Source of the DNA: Sabellastarte sp. h YS-2021
Taxonomy: Eukaryota; Annelida; Polychaeta; Sabellida; Sabellidae
Assembly: GCA_964017235.1 (NCBI GenBank)
Contig: OZ024933.1
Span: forward strand, 92,223,432 to 92,287,431
Direction of reading: 5' to 3'
Length of the DNA stretch: 64,000 bases
Below, in pieces: positions 12,454 to 23,165 of this stretch. Below the pieces are notes generated by a model. It worked only from the letters and a program-made list of their open reading frames with translations. It was not told where the DNA came from and made no database searches. Position numbers and translations under genes: made by a program. The stretch's first letter is position 1, and every line of letters starts with the position of its first letter.

Positions 12454-12485
12454 AGCCCAAACGCAACAAAAGTAAGAAGGAAAAG
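12454..12485 (+). CDS. Small Lys-rich exon, candidate part of the TRAF gene
   Basis: The acceptor TTGTATTTGCAG and donor AAG|GTAAGT are both strong. The 32-nt exon encodes PKRNKSKKEK after completing a split codon. It enters in phase 1 and leaves in phase 0, which fits the exon at 8295-8703 before it (and the alternative ATG exon at 10763) and the exon at 13623 after it. Short and Lys-rich, it carries no domain information. Confidence 0.42.
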
Positions 12486-12665
12486 GTAAGTTGTCTTTCT
12501 TACAAAAACAGCAAACAGCAAATACCATGTGATTTATGACAAGAATTAGTGTTGATCTATTTTTACTTGATAAATATTAACCCCTACCATAGTTTAAAAC
12601 TATTTTTTTTTATAAATTTAGGGATTTTTTATTATTTATGAAATTACCATGGATTATGATATTTT

Positions 12666-13023
12666 GAGCCGGTTTCACGAAGCCTCCATTGGAAAGGGCC
12701 TCCTTTAGTAAAGGAGGGTAATTTTTTTTCCCTTTGGGAAGGCCACCTTAAAATTTAGTTTCAAAAAGCTTCTTTTAACTTTCCATACCAAAGGTCTTCC
12801 TTGAAAATTAAGGAGGGAGCAAATGTTCATTAAAATTATAAAACATTCCTTGAAGGACACTTCCTAAAATTTAAGCTTTCTTGAAATTTAAGGGCGTTTT
12901 CAAAGTTTCCTTTAAGGAAGGAGGCTTTGTAAAACCGAGATTTTTTAAAGGGTGGAAACATTCAAGGAAATTCTTGAATTTTAGGTGACCTTTATCTTAA
13001 GGAGGCTTCGTGAAACCAGCCCC
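12666..13023. mobile_element. MITE with GCCGGTTTCACGAAGCCTCC termini
   Basis: Left end GAGCCGGTTTCACGAAGCCT, right end AGGCTTCGTGAAACCAGC. The interior is built of many direct and inverted AAGGAGG/CCTCCTT motifs, so the whole 358-bp unit can fold on itself. No coding capacity. A fragment of the same family at 52295 is the target of the Harbinger element. Confidence 0.82.
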
Positions 13024-13074
13024 AGATCTACAATCTCTGTTACATCCTTCAGATCAATAACTTAAATCCTATCT

Positions 13075-13245
13075 ATTTAGAAGGCTGATCTGATGATCCC
13101 CTGGTGACGACCTTGTTATTGTTTACGACATATGATTTATGCATTATGATTTGGATGGTGTGCGTTAGAATCCGCGAGTTTCGGAGATTAAGCACATGGA
13201 TATCTGATACCTGATACTAGAAATCACTCCGAGAGTGCAAATCTC
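13075..13245 (+). repeat. 3' end of a LINE, same family as 21900-22347
   Basis: Shares CCTGGTGACGA, TTTACGAC.T.TGATTTATG, ATTATGATTTGGATGGTGTG and an ATTAAGCACATGGATA...TGATACCTGATAC tail with the copy at 22.2 kb. Only non-coding 3' sequence remains. Confidence 0.7.
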
Positions 13246-13622
13246 CATGGAGACAGCCGAGTATCCCCCATTAAAATTTCAACAAAATACTTCCCTTTTA
13301 AAGTTTAACCCTCATAATGGAATAGCTTGACCATGACAGTCCCTAGGGAATCCAGGAGAAAACATGAAAAAATGAAATACTAATGAGTTTTATATCAGTA
13401 TTTTGCAAAACTAATTTATTTGGCATATGCACAATTTATTTCAAAGAGTTCAACCCTGTACATGACTATGAAAATCATTGAAAATAGGGCTGTTTCTTTT
13501 TGTACCCAGATTATGACCCAGATCTTTCCCAAAATTCAACCACTTCTCTTGTGGTTTTTGCCCTACCCCACATAGAACATTTTCATAAAGATACTTTCAT
13601 TACCGTTGGAGTGACCGTGAAG

Positions 13623-13670
13623 ACAGAGAAGCAAACGAATAGACCTCCCAAAATTAGTTCCTTGGTGGAG
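13623..13670 (+). CDS. Candidate 48-nt exon of the TRAF gene
   Basis: It encodes 16 codons (TEKQTNRPPKISSLVE) with donor GAG|GTAAAT. The acceptor (GACCGTGAAG) has a poor pyrimidine tract, so the start is uncertain. Phase 0 on both sides joins the neighbouring small exons without a stop. Confidence 0.33.
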
Positions 13671-13825
13671 GTAAATATGTAGGTATATAACAAATACCAG
13701 TTGATATTTTGAAATATCACTGTTGATCTGATTAGTAACCCTTATGTTCTGTATCATTTTTATCATAACTTTTAATATGTAAAATTTCAAGTGCATATGT
13801 TTTTTGTGTATTTTTTCATGGAAAG

Positions 13826-13866
13826 AAACCCAAAGACGAATCCCCAACAGATGTGAAAGGATCTTC
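13826..13866 (+). CDS. Candidate 41-nt exon of the TRAF gene
   Basis: The acceptor follows a T-rich tract (TGTATTTTTTCATGGAAAG) and the donor is TTC|GTAAGT. It encodes KPKDESPTDVKGS and leaves two bases of a codon, which the clear TRAF exon at 17223 completes (TC+C, Ser). The phase match with a well-supported exon is the main reason to accept it. Confidence 0.42.
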
Positions 13867-14169
13867 GTAAGTTTGTATTTGAACATTATAGGGGTTTGGC
13901 ATAATGTAAGATATAATGAAGACATAAGCATACCCTACCCTAAAAAATAATTAAACATGCATATTTCCTCTAAGGGTTTCCGTTCAGGATTTAGAAGATT
14001 CTTTTTTCACCTGAATCAGGAAATATTGCTCTGTATGTACAATAGAGGTATTTTCTATATAGTAATTGATTTTGATTTTTTACAGATTCTATTGGCCATT
14101 GTACAATAAGTAGTTGAGGGGATGATGAAGAAAATCAGTGCAAGATACTGGTCAAGATATAGCACTGAA

Positions 14170-14640
14170 AACAGGTCCCCGGTGGCCTAGTGGGTGGGCC
14201 CTTTGCCAAATCTGCCCCCGTAAAATCGGCCCCCAAGATAAAATACTTTAAACATTGTATGATCAAGAATTACCCTTCATTGTTTGCAATTAACAACATA
14301 ATATATGTTTATGTGATAGATTTTGCATAAACAAATGACTGTCAGCCTCAGGGTCTGTCATATGAGATTAAGTGCTATAAAAGTACTCTTATTGCATTAC
14401 ATTTTATTTCTGTTTTACATGGGGTCCAAGTTTGAAGGGCCCATATTTTTAGGGGGCCGATTTGCCGAGGGCCGATTTGGCAAAGGGCCAATTTGTCCAA
14501 CTCCAAGTGGGTTAGTAGGGTTGGCCTCTAATCACAGGCTGTCACCTCTGGGTGACTCTCACAAGTAACAATGCTTACATTGTCCAAATATGACCCTGGC
14601 TGTTGAATGGGACGTAAAACCACAAATTTGACCACTGGCA
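14170..14640 (+). repeat. tRNA-derived SINE, family C, interrupted
   Basis: Head CCCCGGTGGCCTAGTGGGT (box A-like) resumes after a 310-bp insert as AGTGGGTTAGTAGGGTTGGC. It continues with TAATCACAGGCTGTCACCTC and ends with GACCCTGGCTGTTGAATGGG followed by ACGTAAAACC, a 3' module widespread in mollusc SINEs. Confidence 0.75.
14196..14505. mobile_element. Short TIR element inserted in a SINE
   Basis: The left end GGGCCCTTTGCCAAATCTGC and the complement of the right end (TTGGCCCTTTGCCAAATCGG) match over about 40 bp. A 7-bp direct repeat AGTGGGT flanks it at 14189-14195 and 14506-14512. The interior is AT-rich and non-coding. Confidence 0.82.
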
Positions 14641-14740
14641 AGCAACGGTAACAAATATTTCACTTCAGGTCAGGGTTGAAGATCAATGGGGCACACACTT
14701 AGTTACCATGCGGTCCATCTTCTATAAAAGAGAAAACTAA

Positions 14741-14980
14741 TTTATTTATTTAGGGTATAACATTGCTTTCAACACTGTATAGGTCATACCACAATGGGTA
14801 GTTTTCTGGGCACAGGAAACCAGTACATAGAGTTGGTCAAGGTTCTCCAATGTAAACTGCTGACCAATGGTAAGACACTAACTAGTAACCTACCAACTTT
14901 CCCACATAGGGTCCAGGGTTTGAAATCGCTGACCTCAGAGGCGGGAGGCGAGTGTTTCCACTGCACCACCGTGGCTCCCT
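14741..14980 (-). repeat. tRNA-derived SINE, family A
   Basis: Full-length minus-strand copy from TTTATTTATTTAGGG to the head complement CACCACCGTGGCTCCC. It has a small internal duplication at CACTAACTAGTAACC. Confidence 0.88.
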
Positions 14981-15935
14981 AATAGAAAACTTACTAGAAA
15001 TACTAAAAAATACACAACAATGGCTTTTCTCAAAAACCATCAAAATTTCCATGGCTTTTAGGTGGATATGTCGCCAATAGGCTGGGTAATTCCATATGTA
15101 GGGGTGGTTTTGTAGTTTAAAGAATCAGGGTAAAAAAAATCATGCCAAACTAGTCTGGTTCCCGACCCCTACTGTGCAACATAGGGTCAGGTATCGCCCA
15201 CCATCTTGGGTTCTAGGTTTCCGTAGTTACACCTAGCAATGATCAAGAAGAAATTAAATAAAAATATTTCTAGTTAACACATTTGGTGCACATTTTGACA
15301 CAATATCCCCTTTTACTGTGTAATGATATGACATAATAATTTAACGATATTTGTGATAAACAAAAAATGTGCATCAGTTTAAGTGTTGTCGATCCTCTAT
15401 TATCGCCTAAAACCACGCATTTGCTTCTAAAGATTATTGTCTTCCCAAAATATTTTAAAGTTCAATAGGCATTATTTGATGTTATAAGTCCAATAATATA
15501 TGGTAAAAATATTTTGAATGCATACAAAATGCATATAAATAATTAAAATAACCATCGAGATTTCCCGACACATGGCAAATATTAGTGATGCATTCTTTTG
15601 GCTATTCAGCACTGGTACTTACTAGTTTACATCCCGGAAAAATGCGGTTAAAATGCAAAGAACTGTTTTCCGGGAGTTGTATACCACCTCAAGAAGCACA
15701 AATAAATGCAGCATTATTTATTGTTAAAGGTTGGCTGTTTCCCCGTCTAATGCCAAACCTGCTTATTATAATTTATGTGTATGAATATGGAGGAGTTTCC
15801 TGCTCCTCGTGACAATGTGGCATAATTTGGATATATTCTTCATACCATATGAGGAAACAGAAGTGATGGCAAAGATTAATTGAAATTACCATATTGTAGA
15901 ATTTCAATATGCATATTGTGTCAAGTTGGGTTCGA
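14981..15935. other. Non-coding sequence, probable intron
   Basis: No exon or repeat recognised. The open frame near 15585-15812 has no supporting splice context. Confidence 0.4.
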
Positions 15936-16138
15936 CATATTTGGTTTAGCGTCGCTTTCAACACATTGTATAGGTTATATCACGATTGGGAGTTTTAAGG
16001 GCAGAGGAAACCAGTACATACTAGATGGTTAAGATTCTGTAATGTAAACTGCAGGTCATCGGTAACCAGCTACCGACTTTTCCATGTAAGGTCCAGAGTT
16101 TGAAACCAGTATGTTACCCAATATACCATTGAACCCCC
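15936..16138 (-). repeat. tRNA-derived SINE, family A
   Basis: Minus-strand copy: GCGTCGCTTTCAACACATTG, GGGCAGAGGAAACCAGTACA, GTAAACTGCAGGTCATCGG. Its head end is shortened. Confidence 0.82.
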
Positions 16139-16794
16139 CTCCCTTACACATTTGAAAGGAAAGTAAAAACGTTGTCAATTGTTACTGTTGTCAATTGTTT
16201 CTCTATCCACAACTAAAAGATTAATTGCCCCAAGTTCAAGAAAGAACAAAATTATCCCACAATAATACGAATCAGTACACTCAATTATGTGCAAAAAGTA
16301 CTAAAAACTAAGTTGGCGGACCAATAGGAGCCGAAGACACATAAAAGTATTCTCTCGGTAAACAAGTATTGCATGAAAGAGTACAAACCCTCGCCTAGGA
16401 ATACAGATTATCTTTTAAAAGGATGGAGCCAGAGCTAGACAATTGCTTGTGTGAAAATAAGCCCACAACATGATTAATAGTTTTTAAGGTATGTAGCAGA
16501 TATTTTCAAATACATCGTTCAAACCCCGATATTTTCTTGATCGGAGGATCATCTTTAAGGAGGACTGAGCAACCTGTAGACCCACCTAGTTTGAAATTAT
16601 AACCCTGATCCAATGTATCTGTAGGGGTTGTTCAGCAATACTTGATTCCAGATAGCCAGGCGAAGTTTTGTGCTTCCTCAAACACTACTTGTTATTACTA
16701 TGTTCAACAGGTGATGGCCAGTCACCCACTGGATTTCCTCTGAATAAAATTCTAAGTCTGAAATGTTTTATTTTATTGAGTACAAAATTTGTTA
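16139..16794. other. Non-coding sequence, probable intron
   Basis: Nothing recognisable. Confidence 0.4.
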
Positions 16795-17198
16795 CAATGT
16801 ATCTAATCTAATCTACTCTACTGCTATGCTGGCACAATATTTTCCCCACAAAGGGGAACTCAGTGCGCTGGTTAACAGAAATCCTTTATGGTAAGGAGAG
16901 TCGAGGGGTGGCCAAGGTCAGTGAGTTATGGGTGTGACCAAGAGGGAAGGAGACCAAGTTGGGAAACTGAAGTTGAAGAGGTGGGATTTAAGGTGTTTCC
17001 TGAATGATGCAATGGAGGGGCTATTTCTTATTTGGAAGGGGAAAGAGTTCCAAAGAACGGGGGCATAATGACTGTAAGAATTGGAAAAGTGTTTGATTGA
17101 TTTATGAACTCTATGGTCAAAATGGGGGGTTATGGAGGAACTTAAGTTTGGGGTGCTACACATAGTGTTCCTGGAAGAGGTGTAGGGGTGAATTAATG
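16795..17198 (-). mobile_element. 5'-truncated LINE (reverse transcriptase C-terminus)
   Basis: Minus-strand frame contains the C-terminal pattern of CR1/L2-like reverse transcriptases: HPYTSSRN, HYAPVLWNSFPFQIR, SIASFRKHLKSHLF. Its 3' UTR holds CCCCACAAAGG and ends in a TAGATTAGAT-type tail (complement of ATCTAATCTA at 16800). The same family occurs in the opposite orientation at 18425. Its 5' truncation point lies only about 25 bp upstream of the TRAF exon at 17223. Confidence 0.82.
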
Positions 17199-17222
17199 TA
17201 TGCGTTCTCTGTGCCTGTACAG

Positions 17223-20200
17223 CAAAGAGCTGACCAGCGAACAGGTGGACACTTTGCTGCAGATGGCAGACATGTTTGACCGAATGAAGACCACAGTGAC
17301 TGACCATGATGAGAGGATGGGAGAGTACCAGGCCATTCTTGGACAGGTCAGAAAATATTTCCTGGAGCCGGTTTCCCAAAGGTTCTTAGACTTAGTCAAG
17401 TTTTTGGCTAAGTCAGGGACTTAACTCTGAGACTATTATCTTATGTAAGTCTGAGACTTTAATAAATATCTCCCAGGGTTATTTAGCTAAGACCAAGATG
17501 AGACTGATTCATCACTTAACTACAGTGACTTCCAGTGTCATGTTACCCTTTCTTCTTTGAAATATACTACAGATATATATCCTTTGTTTGAGGTATTTTA
17601 TGTTAGGAAAAGTACTGCCTGTCTAGAACACTTTTGCGCCTCCTTGCTGAAACATTATGATAACTGGTTGACCCCACTTAAACACAAAGGTCGGATTTTA
17701 TCCCTTTTTGACAGCTAAGTTCAAATTGGGACAGTCCTTTAACAAATCCTATGTGTTACTATGACTACCGTTACTTTGCTTCTCCTAGACTATGCCTACC
17801 AACACAACTTTTCTGTTACTTCATTGACTGTTGTCGATGTTTTGGGGAGACATCAGTGATTGGGTGATAAAAGATTTGGTTTGTAATCCCTGGACTCTCA
17901 CCTCTGGGTTTGTAGGTTCGGATCCAGCTCATAGCATCATGTAACATTCAGTGAGGACCAGTCTGGATATAGCATTGGCGTTTGTAAGAGATATAAAATC
18001 CCAATCCTAACCTTGTGAAAATTATATAAATCTACTGGTAATTTTATATGACTATAAGAATCAAGTTGGTCTTTATCTCAACCAATGGGGTTATGTTGTA
18101 ATAGGATTCTGCTTGTTTGTGTGTTAGCAAAATTGATAAAATACCTCTTGATGAACTTCATCAAATTTGTACAGTAGCTCAAGCTTTCACCATGTCCTTT
18201 GGTCTTTTCTGTAATATATGGGTGCTGTATGACTTTTGAAGAAACAACCAGCTCCCTTTTTAGAGACTATCCCCCGTAACTCCAGAATGCTTGTGGTATA
18301 ATGAACTCCTGTAAGTTTCCAATTAAAACTGTTCAGGTTACTGACAGATACAAATACAAAGACTTGGAATGGGTATGACAGTAGGTGGGTACTGTTTTGA
18401 TGTAGAACTGGCTGAATGTTCGTGTTACCCCTCAACTGAAAAAAAACTCTATTGGCTCCCATTCAAATACAGGGTACAATTTAAAATAGGTCTCATTACA
18501 TACAAAATTCTCAACCAGGGTCAACCAGTTTACCTAAGAGAATTAATTCATCCCTACACCTCTTCCAGAAATACAAGGCGAAGTACCCCCAAACTTAAAT
18601 TCCTTCATACCCCCACTTTTGACCATAAAGTTCATTAATCAATCGAACACTTTTCTAATTCTTTTCATCACTATGCCCCAGTTCTTTGGAACTCCTTCAC
18701 CTTCCAAGGTAACAAATAACCCCTCTGTCGCATCTTTCAGAAAAAAAACTCAAAACCTACATCTTCAATTCCAGTTTCCCAACTTAGTCTCCTTCCCTCT
18801 TGGTCACACCCACAACTTCGGAATACTGACCTTGAACACACCTCGACTCTCCTTAAGATAAATGATTTTTGTTAAGCTAGCGCACTGAGTTCCCCTTTGT
18901 GGGGAGGATATTGTGCCTGTAAATAAGTAGATTAGATTAGATTACCTACAACCAGTTCTAGAAACTTTACCTTTTTAAACAATTATTTTTATCATTACCC
19001 TCTCGGAGTAATCCTGTCAGGTTATAATATTTTTTACAAAATTAATCACAATGTTATCAGCCATGATATCAAGATGGGAAACACCATTGCTTCTTTTCCA
19101 GTTTGGTGTGTATTGTGGCATTTTAACATGTTCATTTGTCAGGATATGTTTGAAAACCCCTGTTATTCTATAGTATTAACTTGTGTTGTTAGGTTGAAAC
19201 TGCGGTGCAAGGCCTGCGTAAAACCCTAGGAACATGCCAGCTGATCTGGAAGATAGAAGGCTTCAAAACCAAGTTCAAGGAAGCAGCAAAGGGCGATAAT
19301 ACAGTACTTTACAGCCCAGCCTTTGAGACTCATCCCTATGGTTACAAGCTTGCACTAAGTTTGTGTCCCTATGGCGATGGTTCTGGTATGTACATGTCAT
19401 TGTGTTTTCTGTCTTCCTTGTCTAAAATATGTCTTATTTTAGTTATTCACAGGTTTTACACAGTGAGGGAAATTACACAATGAGAGTTTCCATTAATGTT
19501 GATTTGTTTGGGTTATCTTTGTAAATTAGGAAAGGACAGGGAATGTTTTTTGTTGCAAGATAGTTTTGCAACTAAATGTTACAAATTTGTGTAACATGAT
19601 TGTTTAGTTTTAAGCTGTTCAAAATTTCTGCCTACCATTAGGCAGTATCTATGTAACTACCCGCAACTGTGGAGTATATTCTTTACCCTTAGAAAACATC
19701 CTAATCGCACAGGTGTTACAAGTGTTTTCATTTGTTTGTGTGCAGGCAAGGGAAAGTACATGTCCATATTCTTTACCATCTTACAAGGCCAGTGGGATTC
19801 TCTGCTCAACTGGCCTTTCGGGTACAAAGTGACCTTCACCCTGCTGGACCAATCAGATGCAGAGGAGACACGTGACATTCTTGCCCACTTTGAACCCAAT
19901 CCAATCAAAGAGAACATGCCTTTCTTAGGGAGGCCGACATCTTACCGGAACCCCAGCCTTGGTAAGTATTCTCACCATGTGAACACTTGGCTAGTAATAC
20001 TTTAAAAAATGACTCAAGCTCAAGTAAGGAACTCAATTGTTTTCTTTTGAAATAACATCCCACCGATTGGAAAGTAAATGTTCACACTTAAGGAAAACTT
20101 CCCAAATGACATATAGGAAGAAAATATATCACAAATGAAGAGAATAATGTAATACAAGTGTGTAGCATGATTGTTTAGTTTTAAGCTGTTCAAAATTTCT

Positions 20201-21488
20201 GCCTACCATTAGGCAGTATCAAGGTACCTGCCTGCAGCTGTGGAGTACAGCTGTAGATGCTATGCTGTGCAAACTCTGTGCAAACTCTGTGGAGCCCGCA
20301 CTTCTTAAGGTCACTTTTTTATGTGTGTCTGGATTTTCATGAATTGTGGCATAGCATGATACGTGTAACATTTTGATGCCCCAGTCAGACAACAGGCAGT
20401 GTGTCCAATGGTCAGACGGTTTACTTAGCAGCGAAACCATGTCCAAGGACATCTCATATCTTCTGAGATTTGGTGTTTCCATCACACTACAGGTGGTATA
20501 AGCTGTGGATATAGGCATTTTGGCGAAACTTCCCTGCCCTTCAAATACAATTAGAGGTTTATATGGGAAGTTGTGAGGGGCCACGGTGGCAGAGTGGTAA
20601 CACGCTCACCTCCCACCTCTGAGGCCGGGGTTTGGTTCCCGGCACGGCCTCAAGTGGGAAAGCTGGTAGTTGCTTGCCGTTGGTCGGAGGTTTACAGTAC
20701 AGAACCCTGACGTACTGTATGTACTGGTTTCCTCTGCCCTTCCAACTACCCGTCGTGATATGACCTGTACAGTGTTGAAAGCCACGTAAAACCCCAAATA
20801 AATAAATATGGGAAGTTGTGACACAGAGATGAAATGTCCATTTACCTCCACTCAAGTTATGTCACCGTGTTACACAAAAATACAACCAAGTCACAATCCT
20901 TATACACACAGTTAACTACACCTTCGAGTAAGACATTCATCTGTACATGCTTTGATTCATTCAAAAGTAGAAATTTCCAACATTTTAAAACTTGAACATG
21001 AGAGGTAATGAACATTTTGACACTGTGTCACAAGGTCACATAAAAAACCTCAGACGGCAGTTGAAGGTAGTTGAAGGATAGGAACATTTCGCCCAATGCA
21101 TATAAACGAGGGTCACACTGCCTGTAGTGTGACTGGGGTTTGAGGTAACACCTCATTTCTCCATGAACTGCCACACCTCTATCAGTAAACTTCGTATCCC
21201 ATTGTATTCTCTACTTTCCAAGGCCGTCTACAAAAATTTTGAAAGGTCCAAAATTTCCATGTGAGACAATTAGAGGCATTTTACATGATATTTGGATAAA
21301 ATCACGTTTAGTGTGGTCAGAACATTACATGAAATGTCTATGATATACAGAAAAAAAAATTCTTTTATTGCACAGGTCTCCCCAAATTTGCACCACTGAC
21401 GGAGGTATGGAGTGGAGAGAAGTATGTGAAGGACAACACAATCTTCATCAAAGTGGAGGTCCAAATCAGAGAGGCCATTGGAATATAG
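17223..21488 (+). CDS. TRAF-domain (MATH) protein, RING-less in this window, C-terminal exons
   Basis: Four exons: 17223-17346, 19193-19385, 19746-19961 and 21376-21488 (stop TAG). All junctions are GT-AG and phases agree. The first exon encodes a helical, coiled-coil-like stretch (VDTLLQMADMFDRM) and the next three a complete TRAF-C/MATH domain. Hallmarks are LIWKIEGF at its start, VLYSPAFETHPYGYKL, a GDGSG turn, YMSIFFTILQGQWDSLLNWP, then KVTFTLLDQ and the closing FIKVEV strand. TRAF-C domains trimerise and bind receptor tails and adaptor peptides in NF-kB/JNK signalling in the cytoplasm; that is family knowledge. No RING or TRAF zinc finger was found. Upstream small exons at 13826, 13623 and 12454, and perhaps 8295 and 3, join in phase; from 12454 onward the N-terminus would be short and Lys-rich. 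The polyadenylation signal is at 21686. Confidence 0.88.
17362..17530 (+). repeat. One-ended MITE-like fragment
   Basis: Begins GGAGCCGGTTTCCCAAAGG and contains repeated CTTAGAC/CTAAGTC motifs like the MITE at 9532. No opposite terminus was found. It starts 16 bp after the donor of the TRAF exon. Confidence 0.4.
17835..17990 (+). repeat. Degenerate tRNA-derived SINE (family C-like)
   Basis: Box A-like GATTGGGTGATAAAAGATTT and box B-like GGTTCGGATCC around the shared phrase ACTCTCACCTCTGGG. The body is eroded. Confidence 0.45.
18425..18943 (+). mobile_element. 5'-truncated LINE, same family, opposite orientation
   Basis: Two plus-strand frames give the reverse transcriptase C-terminal pattern (LYWLPFKYRVQFKIGLITYK, HPYTSSRNTRRSTPKL, then NNPSVASFRKK), separated by a frameshift near 18640. 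The 3' UTR (GCGCACTGAGTTCCCCTTTG) and the TAGATTAGATTAGATTA tail match the inverted copy at 16795. With that copy it brackets the TRAF exon at 17223. Confidence 0.82.
20300..20365 (+). repeat. Fragment of the 5S-related repeat
   Basis: TCTGGATTTTCATGAATTGT followed by GGCATAGCATGAT matches the upstream block of the copy at 23521 (CTTTCATGAATTGTGGTATA). No 5S core remains. Confidence 0.4.
20479..21136. mobile_element. Non-autonomous TIR element, interrupted by a SINE
   Basis: Left terminus CCATCACACTACAGG and right terminus CCTGTAGTGTGACTGG are inverted repeats. The interior matches the element at 49769 (for example GAAATGTCCATTTACCTCC, CACCGTGTTACAC, TTGAAGGA). About 430 bp without the SINE at 20577-20805. 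Confidence 0.8.
20577..20805 (+). repeat. Young SINE family A with 16-bp target duplication
   Basis: The best-preserved copy in the window: GGGGCCACGGTGGCAGAGTG start, box B-like GGTTTGGTTCCCGG, and an AAATAAATAA tail. A perfect 16-bp duplication ATATGGGAAGTTGTGA lies at 20561-20576 and 20806-20821. It is inserted in the TIR element at 20479-21136. Confidence 0.95.
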
Positions 21489-21685
21489 ATAGTGATGATG
21501 AACCATTGAGTTTAATATGTGATGAACAGTAGTTTGTATATTTATAAAGGCCTGTAGATACAAATCATATGTGAACCTGATTTACACCAAGGAGGAAAAT
21601 GGAAAATGCTCTAATGTGGATTACAAACAATGAAGTTTTGTTCATTTCAATTGGAGGTCTAATTTGACATAATAACTATTGATCC

Positions 21686-21691
21686 AATAAA
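21686..21691 (+). terminator. Polyadenylation signal of the TRAF gene
   Basis: AATAAA 198 bp after the stop codon at 21488, followed by a T/A-rich stretch. Confidence 0.6.
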
Positions 21692-21899
21692 AATTGTAGA
21701 ATTCATTAAAATAAAAATTATTATACAAAGTCATCAATGTGTATAAACAATGCATGTCCTGCTAGTTGTATTGTTTATAGTCTTTGGTTTATAGTCTTTC
21801 TCAGTCGTGGTAGCAAATGCATTGGTCAGTAGTAGTATGGATTGTTGCAATTCTCTGTTTCTCAGTTTGTCCAAGAAAATCACAAAGCTTCAAAATTTC

Positions 21900-22347
21900 C
21901 AAAATTGTTTTGCACACTTTGTGTCTGGTGCTTCCAGATTTTCTCTCTAACCTTAAAAGTCTCTCCACTGGATTCCTGTTAAACAACGAATCATTTTCAA
22001 AACCCTGGTACTCATACATAAATACCTTACCACTGGCAAGCCCAAATACTTTGTCCTGTATTTGTCTTTCTATACATTTGCTGTTCATAAATCTAAAGTT
22101 CATTTCAACAAGTACTTCTCATATGATGCTCGAAAACTCTGGACTGCTCCCACACTATCATGTTTCAAAGGCAACTTAAAACTTATTTGTTTCTGAAGTC
22201 TTTCCCTCCCTAGGTTTTCTTATTATCGAACACCGAAGATCCACTGGTGACGATGCTATTATGTTTTACGACTTCTGATTTATGTATTATGATTTGGATG
22301 GTGTGCCTAGAAACCACGAGGAAATTAAGCACATGGATACCTGATAC
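21900..22347 (+). mobile_element. Degenerate LINE reverse transcriptase C-terminus with 3' tail
   Basis: With stops and shifts, the frame shows LHWIPVKQRIIFKTLVLIHK and DARKLWTAPTLS, the usual C-terminal region of CR1/L2-like LINEs. The 3' UTR ends in GATACCTGATACCTG and matches the tail copy at 13075. Confidence 0.72.
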
Positions 22348-22665
22348 CTGTATATTTATACTCTTGCACAATATCTCCTTGTACTACAAGACTTAGAGTA
22401 CTATTTGACCCATCCATACTGCACAAGTACAGTCAAAGCTCTCACGAGACTGACATTTCCCTACCTGAAAGACAGAGGTTCAAGGATGGCCATTTGTCAA
22501 TGGCCCAAGGGTCCTTTAGCCTATCACTAGGAATAGGACAGTGGGCCGTCATTTTATGTATTCATCCAAGTCACTATTTATTTGCCTGCACCCAGTTTGG
22601 ACCCATGTCCTCTGTATTCATAGGAGAGTGTGTTACTCACTATACCACAGTGACAGTGACTGTAG
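22348..22665 (-). repeat. tRNA-derived SINE, family B
   Basis: Minus-strand head with box A-like GTATAGTGAGTAACACACTC; shared body phrases GCACAATATCTCC, TTTGACCCATC, AGGATGGCCATTT and AGGAATAGGAC on the plus strand. Same family as 48720 and 57697. It abuts the LINE tail. Confidence 0.75.
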
Positions 22666-22822
22666 TTCCCAGTTTATTATCCTACCAGAGGGGCTTGTAT
22701 GATATCATTACTGGTGTACACATGACATTAACTGTGAGTTTGTTTTTGTGTAATAGTAATACCAACAACATGTGGCTATAGCTGACTTGGACACGTTTTA
22801 AGTCACGTTTGAAACTTATTAT

Positions 22823-23165
22823 TACCCCCATCAGGAGGTTATGTTTTGGGGACTGATTCCTTTGTCTGTCTGTGTCCGTGATAGCTAGACAGGTGTTTCT
22901 GAATTTCCAAGGAAGAAGTGAGTAAATGTTGTAAAAAATCCAGCTCATATTCTGGATATAAAAAATCCTGTATTTTCAATGGTCTCATTTCTAGTGTATT
23001 TCCAACAAATTGTGCTTCTGGTTGACATTACTCCTAACGAGCGAATCTTCATGAAAAGTTTTAAGTGTGTGAGGCCTGGCCTAATAAGGATGTGATTAAA
23101 CTTGTGGAATATATTCTGGATACAAAAAATGAAAATTTTGACACACACAACCCTGATGGAGGTCT
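22823..23165. mobile_element. MITE-like element, GGAGGTTATGTTTT family
   Basis: Left end ACCCCCATCAGGAGGTTATG and the complement of the right end (CAGACCTCCATCAGGG) are inverted repeats. The body has CTGTCTGTCTGTGTCCGTGA and ATCTTCATGAAAAGTTTTAA, a pattern widespread in marine invertebrate genomes. A left-end fragment of a related element lies at 37483. Confidence 0.6.

Noticed and set aside
13500-13682. 60-codon frame containing the small exon at 13623
   Set aside because: Only the part after 13623 fits the splice phases; the upstream part has no acceptor in the right phase.
17200-17424. Single 74-codon ORF through the TRAF coiled-coil exon
   Set aside because: The open frame reads through both splice sites into intron sequence; the true exon is 17223-17346.
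20577-20660. tRNA gene-like head with A and B boxes
   Set aside because: No complete cloverleaf with an anticodon arm; it is the head of a repeated SINE with tail and target duplication.
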